Of a DNA stretch of 64,000 bases, positions 23,201 to 29,994 are shown in pieces. The stretch is from Leptasterias polaris. Lineage: Eukaryota > Echinodermata > Asteroidea > Forcipulatida > Asteriidae. The stretch is taken from the NCBI GenBank assembly GCA_037783415.1, contig JAZGTN010000028.1, positions 434,001 to 498,000 of the forward strand, read 5' to 3'. The notes under the pieces were generated by a model, which saw only the letters and a program-made list of their open reading frames with translations, made no database searches and was not told the origin of the DNA. The stretch's first letter is position 1; every line of letters begins with the position of its first letter. The translations under genes were made by a program, and so were the position numbers.

Positions 23201-24051
23201 AGTGTGTTAACTTTTTTACCCAATTCATAATTAACGAAAGTTGACTCACGTGGGATTGAAATTTCCAGTATTTCCTGTTAGTGAGAGCTTTATGTTTAGG
23301 AAATGCTTGCTCACAGAAACATGATGTTTTAACCGTAGAGTTATGTAGTAGATCTAGACAGCGAATAACACACAGCTGGACTAGAAGTATTTTTGGCCAT
23401 TGGTGCTGACCCATGGTATAACACAGGTCACTGACCACATTTTTGATATCCGCCAGACTTTCACTGTCTATTCAAGCAATGTGTTTTTTCACTTCTTTAA
23501 GGGTAAACTATTCAAGACAATTATTAAAACTTGTCTTTACAGTGTCTTCAGGAAACAACTTTCCTTTACTCATAAGTTTAGTCCCGAGTGTCTTCATACT
23601 GATTGTCGCAGTAATCTGCATAGTCATCTTCTGTAGAAAATGTAGGTTCAACAGCAAGTGTGAAGGAATTCCCGGTAGCAGCAGTAATTCCGGAATGCCG
23701 TTAATAAGTAAGTGCAAACTTCATAAACAGTCAAACAAATACATGTACCCAATTTCATATTGCTGTTCATATACGAAAGGGTACCAGTCAGAAGCAGTGT
23801 ATCTGACATGGCATTTTGGCTGATAACCTGCTGTAATTTTATAATAATTACGTCATTAATAACTTGGATTTCTGTCCGCTTGTCTGAAGTCCTGTACTTA
23901 AAAAATGTAAGTTTTACAATTAACGACAGATCCCAAGATGGAGCCAAACGAGGAGCCTCAGCCAAAGCCGAAGGGCAGTGGTAAAAAGTTTGGGCTGAGC
24001 AGCTTTAGGAAATTGGTCCCAGTTCATAACCTCGGACTTCTAGGAAATTGA
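11097..24051 (+). CDS. Delta/DLK-like EGF-repeat transmembrane protein (8 exons)
   Basis: The exons are 11097-11242, 13994-14208, 15807-15873, 17239-17369, 20743-20862, 21275-21406, 23543-23707 and 23930-24051. All have GT/AG borders and matching phases, giving 365 aa. Order: signal peptide (about 1-26), an unrecognised Cys-rich module (27-120), four EGF repeats (about 125-270), a transmembrane helix (about 279-301), a basic CRKCRF stop-transfer and a tail of about 60 aa. EGF 1-3 follow the Delta pattern ([17 protein letters not shown], then [19 protein letters not shown]). There is no MNNL or DSL domain, so it is closer to protein-delta-homologue (DLK) layout than to a canonical Notch ligand. 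Several N-glycosylation sequons (NLT, NET, NGS) lie outside the membrane. The start could instead lie on an upstream exon (acceptor at 11117). The 3' end may be alternatively spliced into 29743. Confidence 0.85.
11741..12880 (+). pseudogene. Reverse transcriptase fragment of the LINE
   Basis: About 380 codons covering the RT palm (from DLFAAFDT) and thumb, to the natural-looking C terminus [14 protein letters not shown]. It is disrupted once by TGA at 11915-11917 and lacks the endonuclease and N-terminal RT portions. It cannot encode an active polymerase as it stands. Confidence 0.88.
11741..13121 (+). mobile_element. 5'-truncated CR1/L2-type LINE, 3' end
   Basis: A reverse-transcriptase C-terminal half with DLFAAFDT at 11741, [13 protein letters not shown], the catalytic-type YSDDTQLY box at about 12019, and thumb motifs ([18 protein letters not shown]). 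The frame runs to a stop at 12880 but contains an in-frame TGA at 11915, where relatives normally have a sense codon. The 3' region ends in ATAAATGAATAAATTATTATT, a typical LINE tail. It sits in intron 1 of the EGF receptor gene on the sense strand. Confidence 0.9.
13994..14208 (+). CDS. EGF receptor exon 2: Cys-rich module
   Basis: Acceptor TTCTCCAG|GC, donor ACAG|GTATGT. Begins [18 protein letters not shown] and contains about ten cysteines plus an NLT sequon, ending in a Pro/Thr-rich hinge (VVPPTPT). The CxxGxCxxCxxC spacing is faintly TNFR- or granulin-like, but I do not recognise the family. Confidence 0.85.
14448..14700 (+). mobile_element. tRNA-Asn-like SINE (second family)
   Basis: A leader (CATCCCCTTGAGGTGATCCC) is followed by a tRNA-like segment TATAGCTCAGTTGGTAGAGA with a B-box-like GGTTCAAATCTAGC, then TTTCTTTGTTTAACCCAA. 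Related copies lie at 20465-20665 and 47482-47580. The anticodon-loop equivalent ACGTTAA suggests tRNA-Asn(GTT) ancestry (inference). Confidence 0.7.
15020..15718 (-). mobile_element. SINE (tRNA-Leu family) on the minus strand, split by a MITE
   Basis: Read on the minus strand, the 3' tail (GCGCTATATAAGACC) lies near 15020-15050 and the tRNA head near 15282-15718, with B-box complement GGGATTCGAACCCA at about 15282. The head is split at a TTAA by the MITE at 15314-15658; on the far side it resumes as CCACCAGAACTGGAGTCCGA, matching the head of the copy at 5174. Confidence 0.85.
15314..15658. mobile_element. TTAA-flanked MITE (piggyBac-like target)
   Basis: Begins AGGGTGTTTGTAACATTGGTAA and ends ACTCCCT, flanked on both sides by TTAA (15310-15313 and 15659-15662). 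The interior resembles the 36847-37215 family (TATATGTTGGGATACACCAAGTG). No coding capacity. Confidence 0.85.
15807..15873 (+). CDS. EGF receptor exon 3: start of EGF repeat 1
   Basis: Acceptor TATCACAG|TG, donor TGCAA|GTAAGT, phases 1 and 2. Encodes [20 protein letters not shown] plus the next Cys, the first half of a Delta-type EGF repeat completed by exon 4. Confidence 0.9.
16074..16096. repeat. Poly-C run
   Basis: A C homopolymer of about 20 bases in an intron; its length is likely to vary between individuals and assemblies. Confidence 0.9.
16190..16925 (+). mobile_element. Degenerate LINE reverse-transcriptase fragment, interrupted
   Basis: About 16260-16480 translates to LINE thumb-region motifs ([20 protein letters not shown], then [20 protein letters not shown]). 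About 16800-16865 resumes with [19 protein letters not shown], the usual next block. About 16485-16730 between them is foreign to the frame and was probably inserted. Frames are broken, so this is a relic in the intron between exons 3 and 4. Confidence 0.75.
17239..17369 (+). CDS. EGF receptor exon 4: EGF repeats 1-2
   Basis: Acceptor AATTTCAG|TT, donor ATCAAG|GTAATA. Encodes [20 protein letters not shown] and [20 protein letters not shown]. This is the tight EGF1-EGF2 arrangement characteristic of Delta and DLK proteins, and the clearest family signal in the gene. Confidence 0.93.
17457..19006. mobile_element. 1.55-kb element with CAG...CTG ends
   Basis: Ends are CAGGGGTCGAAATTA and TAATTTCGACTCCTG (inverted, one mismatch), with AAGAC flanking both sides (5 bp). 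No transposase frame is evident. Five-base duplications with CAG ends would suit a hAT5-type non-autonomous element (inference). It lies in the intron between exons 4 and 5, just upstream of the next MITE. Confidence 0.75.
19019..20004. mobile_element. TTAA-flanked MITE carrying a nested insertion
   Basis: TTAA at 19015-19018 and 20005-20008 flanks terminal repeats AGGCACTGTACACGTTTGGT and the inverse CATGTTCAGTGCCT. The sequence matches 36847-37215 except for the 611-bp insert at 19380-19990. Confidence 0.88.
19380..19990. mobile_element. hAT-like MITE nested in a MITE
   Basis: Terminal repeats CAGGGTTCTGCCCA and TGGGCAGAACCCTG bound 611 bp. CATGTT flanks both sides (19374-19379, 19991-19996). 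The host MITE reads straight through once this insert is removed, so it is the younger of the two. No coding capacity seen. Confidence 0.85.
20465..20665 (+). mobile_element. Degraded SINE, second (Asn-like) family
   Basis: Shares the leader (CACATCCCCTTAAGGCAATC) and GATAGCTCAGTTAGTA with 14448-14700. The tRNA-like portion is deleted after the A-box region. The element ends close to exon 5. Confidence 0.65.
20743..20862 (+). CDS. EGF receptor exon 5: EGF repeat 3
   Basis: Acceptor GTTGACAG|AT, donor AAAATG|GTAAGT. Completes [17 protein letters not shown] and [14 protein letters not shown]. This is one complete six-Cys EGF repeat in a phase 1-1 exon, the normal evolutionary unit for EGF shuffling. 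Confidence 0.93.
20962..21168 (+). repeat. Two-copy tandem duplication, about 99 bp
   Basis: CAAAACCAGGAGCTTCTATT starts at 20962 and again at 21061. The units differ by a few substitutions and a small insertion in the second copy. It lies in the intron between exons 5 and 6. Confidence 0.9.
21275..21406 (+). CDS. EGF receptor exon 6: EGF repeat 4
   Basis: Acceptor TGTTATTAG|AA, donor AATA|GTGAGT, phase 1-1. Encodes [20 protein letters not shown] and [14 protein letters not shown], with an NET sequon at the junction and NGS inside. It ends the EGF array before the membrane exon. Confidence 0.92.
21792..22788. mobile_element. 1-kb element with CAGACCTGCC ends (hAT-like)
   Basis: Terminal inverted repeats CAGACCTGCCAACCTGT and ACAAGGTTGGCAGGTCTG. 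GTATTC flanks both sides (6 bp). The interior has no recognisable transposase. Ends of this kind recur among animal hAT elements (family recollection). Confidence 0.8.
23543..23707 (+). CDS. EGF receptor exon 7: transmembrane helix
   Basis: Acceptor TCTTTACAG|TG, donor AATAA|GTAAGT, phase 1-1. Encodes a Ser/Asn stalk, about 23 hydrophobic residues ([20 protein letters not shown], then IFC), and a basic Cys-containing stop-transfer (RKCRF). A Ser/Gly-rich juxtamembrane stretch follows. Confidence 0.9.
23930..24051 (+). CDS. EGF receptor exon 8: short cytoplasmic tail and stop
   Basis: Acceptor AACGACAG|AT. Encodes [18 protein letters not shown] and then [16 protein letters not shown] to a TGA at 24049. 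A usable donor, GCAGTG|GTAAAA at 23980/23981, lies inside it. Use of that donor would make a 51-bp phase 1-1 cassette that joins 29743 in frame. Confidence 0.7.
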
Positions 24052-24426
24052 CTGATCCCTCTAGTCTTGCCCCTTGACCTTGGGTATACGTGTGTTCTAA
24101 TTCAACTGTAAGACAGGCCCACTTCATGTAAAACAGCTCCAGCAGTTACCATAAGCCCACAGCTACTTGGGTGTTTTCGTTTAATATTTATGTACGACTG
24201 GCCTTTCCTATAAATTTGAAAATGTGTTTGTCGGGAGAGGCAAGGTCTTGTCATTAGCTTCTGTTTAATATAAGAAAATCGTGAGGTTTTGTAAAATTAT
24301 GCAGAAATATATTCCAGCTGTGGAGCCATAACTAGTGAAAACCTTGCACTGTGCAGAGATGCGGATGTGTGTAACGCAACAAATTCCAACAAGATACATG
24401 TGGGGCTTCTGTATTGGAAGTTAGTG

Positions 24427-24560
24427 GCGTGTTGTGGTGGACCGGTTAAGAGCACCGACTCAAGCTCTGGTGTTTCTGTTCAGCAGAGTGTTGGTTCGGG
24501 TCCCGGGCGTGACACCCGTGCCCTTAAGCAAGACACTTAACTATTATTGCTTTCGTTCTG
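24427..24560 (+). mobile_element. SINE head, 3' truncated
   Basis: GTGTTGTGGTGGACCGGTTAAGAGC and a B-box-like GGTTCGGGTCCCGGGC are followed by CCCTTAAGCAAGACACTTAA, then the copy stops. tRNA-Leu-derived family. Confidence 0.8.
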
Positions 24561-25504
24561 CCTTTTTGTAAAAACAAAACTATGTGTTTTATTTGTAAAT
24601 GACGCAGGGTTTTTTAGAAAGTTACAAAGAGGTATGTACTGGAGACATTTGATTTCTCTTTGATTTTATTTTCAATATTGTTCTGTTAATTTTGCATGGC
24701 CAAATATATTTGTTTTAATTTGTGTTCTTCATGTAGAACTGATTGCAATTGATGTCAGACCTCATGTTATGCAAATGATGCCAGACTTGGTATGCAAATG
24801 ATGTTAAACAGTATTCACATGATAGAAGAGCGCCCTCGCTCAGACAACAGAAGAGAGGTAGATGAAAGAATACATTGTACATGCTTACAGCATATAATGA
24901 TCATGCGCTTCGTTTTGGTAATCTTTTGTTGATTAAACATGTAGTACCAAACACACTGAAAAGCTGCTCTAGCATTAATTGTTTCACGGAAACATGTTAA
25001 AACAGATCCATGGGTCTGTTTTGAACTCTCAAAATTAGAAGTAAGTTTTTGGTGTGGGAGCACTTATGGCAAAAATAAAATGCGCATATCCTGTTTTTTC
25101 TTCTGACTAATGAAGTTTGATGTACACTGTACATGTTTATTTTTCTTCAGACATTTCAATTTGTACTGACTGTATAGCACATTCAACATTGCAAACTTGC
25201 CTTACTTTACTTTGTACTGTACACAAGCAACCAAAAAAACATCTTGCTTTCAACATGTTCAACGTGTTCAAAAAGTAGATGTTATTTGTGAACATGAGTC
25301 TTGCCTTTAAGATCTGCACAGTCAGTATGATCATACCTAACGCCAGTGTTGTATGCCTATATTTGACTGTAAACTTCTATTAACTTTCATGATTCTTGCA
25401 GTTGTCATTGCTATCATTTTACCTTTATTGACCCCTTGCAGACGCGCAACACACCCCTGCAAAATGCGCTTCTACCATTTTCTTTTTTGTTGGAGTCGAT
25501 TTCT

Positions 25505-25815
25505 TTGTGTTGTGGTCGAGCAGTGGACTCGGGCTCTGGTGATTCTGATCAGCATACTGTGGGTTCAAGTTATTGACAATTATGTCCTTGAGCAAGCTAC
25601 TTTATCAAGAATGCTTTTTCCTTTGGATGGGACATAAAGCCATTAAACCCTTGTACCAGGATTGGTAGTGCACGTAAAGGCACCCAAAACACTTATCAGG
25701 GAAAAGTAGGGGCTAACCCCAGTGTTTCTGATTCAAATACCAAGCGTCCTTGTTTACAGGTTTCACTTATGAGCCATCCTTGGTTTCATTACCAGAAACA
25801 TGTAATAATAACAAT
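25505..25815 (+). mobile_element. SINE, degraded head
   Basis: TTGTGGTCGAGCAGTGGACT, a B-box remnant GGGTTCAAGTTATTG, then GGATGGGACATAAAGCC and TAGTGCACGTAAAGGCACCC. The 3' part GGGGCTAACCCCAGTGTTTC and the AATAATAACAATAATAG tail match the subtype at 30086-31415. Confidence 0.8.
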
Positions 25816-27513
25816 AATAGTGTACATTTTGCCTCCCAATATGGCGGACAGGATAGGCGCGTGTAAGTGCACTGCGTGTCTAGCAAGAGGTCAATATCAT
25901 ACTATTCTAATTGACTTACATGTAATTTCTCTAATCTAATCATACCATTAAACCTGTAGACTCATCACCTAGTGCTGTGACATTATGGAAGAAACGCTTC
26001 TGTCTTTTTAACCAGTTATAACCAAAAGATGTGTATGCATGCACATTTTGGGGACTAGTGACTGGAGGTGGGGTAAACCTGCTTTTGTATACACCCGGAA
26101 TACCGGAACACTGGAACATTAAAAGGCCTGTACATTCCATTGTGTATGGTGCACAGGCATGCACTCACCTTGCAATGCTTTGTTTCTCCTGTTCAAAGAG
26201 TGACAAAGGGTACTGGAATTCATGCTTGAAATCTCCCTTTTGCGGGTCTTGTTGTGTAATCCTCAATTCTAGACCTCAATCATTTGTTGTACAAACAAGG
26301 ATGAGGAGAGATTGATAGACAGCCACCATTGTTTATTGTTCTATTTGGCATAATGAGAGGTAAGTCTGAGTGGTCTGACATCCCATCATTTCACGGCCGA
26401 TCATCAGCTGTGACTTACGACCTACTCATTCCATATTTTCTCCAAAGAGAACAAAAATCCTGGTGCATTTTCTGAGAAGGTTTGTTGTCTTTACTGTGTT
26501 TAAGCATGTTTTCATTGTGACAACGATGTTCTCAAAAATAAGATATTCCGAAAGTTCAGAAAAGCTTTTCCTGTCCAGTGCTAAGTGTTAAACTGTAAAA
26601 AAAAGGAACCAATTTCCAGCAGCAGCAGTTGAAGTGGTTGATACCACTTAGACTATGCGTATTAAAACTGTTAATTGATTTATACTCCTCTTTCTACTGC
26701 CTTGTCGTCTTTGACGCATACATGAATGAGTGTATCTAATTGTTGAAATCAAGGACTTTTACAAAAGGGCCTGATCCGACAGATCAAGAATTTCCTTGCT
26801 ACGGTTTCGTGTACAAAACCAATGGTTACGTTGGTGAAAACACTAAGTTCAAGCTTTAGGAGAACAGATAGAAGTCCTGGATTTAACGGGTTGACAAACT
26901 TGGGTGTACCTGTATCACTTCAGATATCCATACATGTTTTCATTGCGTCACAAGGTGTTATCTTCCATAATTTGTCTGAGCTGTTACACTAATGTACAAA
27001 TGTAACACTAACTTGAGGAAGAACATGTTATATTAATCTCAGCAGGTTGCAATAACCCCCATTGGAATATCACAATAATACAGGTCGTTTCTTAAAAATG
27101 TTGACATTTTACTCAGCTTGATTAGATCATCAATTAGAAGGTGACCAGATCAGCTTTTTCAACGACTTTTAAGAAATGTCTTCATAGTGATACCATAAAC
27201 CGCCTACTTGTCCTTTTTAATTCAATTCCAACATAGGCCATTTAAGAATTGACAGCTGCAGCTTTAGTCTTAATTGGCAATGCTAGTTTTGTTTTCAGTC
27301 GCTGGTAGAGGGGGGCACATTTATTGGCTCAGAGGGAGGGTAATCCTTGTTGTGATATTAGTGACTTAGTTAACAAAACGAATGGTGTCAATCAAGACTA
27401 CTGCAGCTTGTTACGGGGCTGCTGTGCGTCACTGGATGTTAATATGCAGTGAAGCCATAGCCACTTAATTCCGTTCTGCCTTGTCAAAAGTTGCATTCTC
27501 TGTTTCATAAAAT

Positions 27514-28160
27514 ATTTCATTCTCTCATTGTTCAGCCGTAGCTGCTTATCCGGACACTGTTTTATTAAACGTTGCATTCTCTCATTGTTCAGCCTTAGTT
27601 ACTAATCCGGACACTGTTTTATCAAACGTTGCATTCTCTCATTGTTCAGCAGTAGCTGCTAATCCGGACACTGTTTTATCAAACGTTGCATTCTCTCATT
27701 GTTCAGCAGTAGCTGCTAATCCGGACACTGTTTTATCAAACGTTGCATTCTCTCATTGTTCAGCAGTAGCTGCTAATCCGGACACTGTTTTATCAAATGT
27801 TGCATTCTCTCATTGTTCAGCAGTAGCTGCTAATCCGGACACTGTTTTATCAAACGTTGCATTCTCTCATTGTTCAGCAGTAGCTGCTAATCCGGACACT
27901 GTTTTATCAAACGTTGCATTCTCTCATTGTTCAGCAGTAGCTGCTAATCCGGACACTGTTTTATCAAACGTTGCATTCTCTCATTGTTCAGCAGTAGCTG
28001 CTAATCCGGACACTGTTTTATCAAACGTTGCATTCTCTCATTGTTCAGCAGTAGCTGCTAATCCGGACACTGTTTTATCAAACGTTGCATTCTCTCATTG
28101 TTCAGCAGTAGCTGCTAATCCGGACACTGTTTTATCAAACGTTGCATTCTCTCATTGTTC
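27514..28160 (+). repeat. 57-bp tandem array, about 11.4 copies
   Basis: Ten regular 57-bp units run from 27571 to 28140 (GTTGCATTCTCTCATTGTTC ... CCGGACACTGTTTTATCAAA), preceded by a diverged copy and followed by 20 bp of another. Units from the third on are almost identical (one C/T change), while the first two differ. That gradient suggests expansion from the right or middle. Confidence 0.95.
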
Positions 28161-28298
28161 CTTTTTCAAAGTTCTATTGAGAATTATTTGTAATTGACAG
28201 ATTTAGCTGAGCTGCTACATTTAATCAGCATTGAATCAGGCATGGCACTTCACAGAGGCAATAATTGCCTCTATGCCCCAGCTCATTGCCCTGGTGCC

Positions 28299-28497
28299 AC
28301 CAGCCTTTAGTCAAGGCGCTCACAGCTTCCCAGATAGTGTACAACACAAACAGCGCCACCACTGTTAACATGAAGACTGGTGCAAGCAACAGAGCCCTCC
28401 TGCCACTAGCACATAGTCTTTGTTAGCAGTGGTGGCACTGTTTGTGTTGTATACCATCCAGAAAGTCGTGAGCGCCTTGACTAAAGGCTATTGTGCC
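28299..28497. repeat. Long imperfect hairpin, arms about 70 bp
   Basis: AGCCTTTAGTCAAGGCGCTC at about 28302 is answered by GAGCGCCTTGACTAAAGGCT at about 28471. Pairing continues inwards through GTGTACAACACAAACAG / CTGTTTGTGTTGTATAC and CCACCACTG / CAGTGGTGG, leaving a loop of about 55 bases. It may be a foldback MITE or a hairpin RNA source. Confidence 0.8.
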
Positions 28498-29074
28498 CCT
28501 TAGAATTTTCCAGTTGGAATTTATATTTAGCTCCTTGACATGCCCTTTGGTAAAACTGCCTTGCCCAGGTTACAAGAAACAAGTATGATGCCAGCAATAT
28601 GTTATAATCTGATTCTGAATCTGAGGAGAGCACACTGACAAAACCGATAGTTCAACTAACTTGCTAAAATGTCTGCTAATATTTCATCAAATTTCTGAAT
28701 CATGTTTTTTTTAACACAACAAACAAGTTTATCTAGAATTTGTACATTTTCATAAATATGACTTACATGTAAATCAAATTAGCTAAACTGGAAAAAGAAT
28801 TTATTGTTACTTTAAAAAAAACATCCCATTGTTTCACATACATGTAGAAGTGCTATATTTCAAGTTTTAAAAAAAGAATCAAACTTTCAGATTAAAAATC
28901 TGCCGTTTTAAAATATCTGTTAGTGTTTATTTTTCCCATTCATGCATCATAACTGTTTGTATCTTTATTAGACCATAGCTTTTATACTGAAAGAAAATTC
29001 AGTTTTGTGATACACACTTCATGAAAATAGGAGTCTTTATGAAAATGGACAAATATAACTAGTCTCTTACCTCG

Positions 29075-29415
29075 CTTTATAGCAGTGTGAGATGCCATTG
29101 TATTTAATACCCATCTAGTGCAAAATTTGTTAACATCCAAAAATATCCAATGACGTCACATTTCAAATGTATAGGTCTGTACATTTTTGTATGGAGATTT
29201 TTGTACATTCCTGAACTTCGATGGTATTCAATCAAATTGGCATTCTATTTGATTTGTTGGATGCCGAAAAAAATGTCTGTGTGGACCGCACAGTCCCATT
29301 TATTGATAACTTCCAAAGGTGTCATGTTTTAAATGTTGGGCTGAGTACCAAATAAAATGACATTTCACACTTAATGTGAGGATAGAGACTTGTAATTTTC
29401 CCCACTTTTTATAAG
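29075..29415 (+). repeat. Dispersed repeat, copy 1
   Basis: About 340 bp shared at moderate identity with 31655-31990 on the same strand (TAGGTCTGTACATTTTTGTA, CTGAACTTC, AATAAAATGACATTT). A partial third copy lies near 10530. Class unknown; no terminal repeats noticed. Confidence 0.75.
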
Positions 29416-29742
29416 AACTGTATTTATTGGAAAATGTGTGCCTCACAAAACTAAATTTCCCCTCTCCTTGTTGAGACTGCATCCTCAGATTGCTACAGTA
29501 ATGAATTAAATGGGTCCAAATCATCAACTTTCCCCCTCAATTTGTCTTAGAAGGGGAGGAAACAAGTTTTGTTTAGCTTTGTGTACCAATATGACTGCTT
29601 CTTGCATTTCTTGCTCTCAATTTATTCCTGGTTTCGTTGGAACAAAGAAAAGTCTACACACTCTCAGCTAGTATTTGTACTAGCTCAGTAGGCCTATCTG
29701 CCATAGCAATAGTTTATTTTTGTCTTCTCTATCTACATGTAG

Positions 29743-29994
29743 TTGATGGAATACGCTATCGTCTAGAGGGTACTACGGTCTATCTGACAATCAAACCATC
29801 GTGGAAGCCTTGCTTCCTGAAGACTTGCAAGTGCCTGATGGAAACTCCGTTAAGGATCTCTGAGAACAGTGAGATGGAGGTGAGCGTGCGTAATCTGCGT
29901 GAAGGCTTCAAGTACAACTTTGAGATCAAGAGGACACCAACGGATGTTGAAGACGGTGACTGCAACGTGGCAGAGTGTGAAGTCTTGGTTGAGT
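29743..29994 (+). CDS. Exon encoding a beta-rich module (UPA- or FN3-like)
   Basis: Acceptor CTACATGTAG|TT, donor GTTGAGT|GTAAGT, phase 1-1, 252 bp. Key stretches are VYLTIKPSWKPCFLKTC, SEMEVSVRNLREGFKYNFEI and DCNVAECEVLVE. A phase 1-1 exon with LREGFKYNFEI recalls an FN3 E-F strand. The alternating pattern IKPSWK ... YNFEIKR ... C..aeC.V also recalls the UPA domain of UNC5/PIDD proteins, which would fit a following death fold. Both are pattern-level inferences. Confidence 0.7.

Larger units (their letters stand above)
24052..27513. other. No exon recognised; SINE copies and unique-looking DNA
   Basis: Apart from SINE copies near 24427 and 25505, no splice-supported exon was found. A 30-odd-codon open stretch at about 26752-26860 has no convincing splice context. 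TATGCAAATGATG is repeated near 24770-24800. Confidence 0.4.

Noticed and set aside
26752..26860. Short open stretch (GPDPTDQEFPCYGFVY) as an exon
   Set aside because: About 35 codons with no good polypyrimidine acceptor, bounded by stops; chance cannot be excluded.
27514..28160. CRISPR-like array
   Set aside because: The regular 57-bp units have no variable spacers, and the genome is eukaryotic; it is a simple tandem repeat. The same holds for the 32-, 35- and 138-bp arrays.
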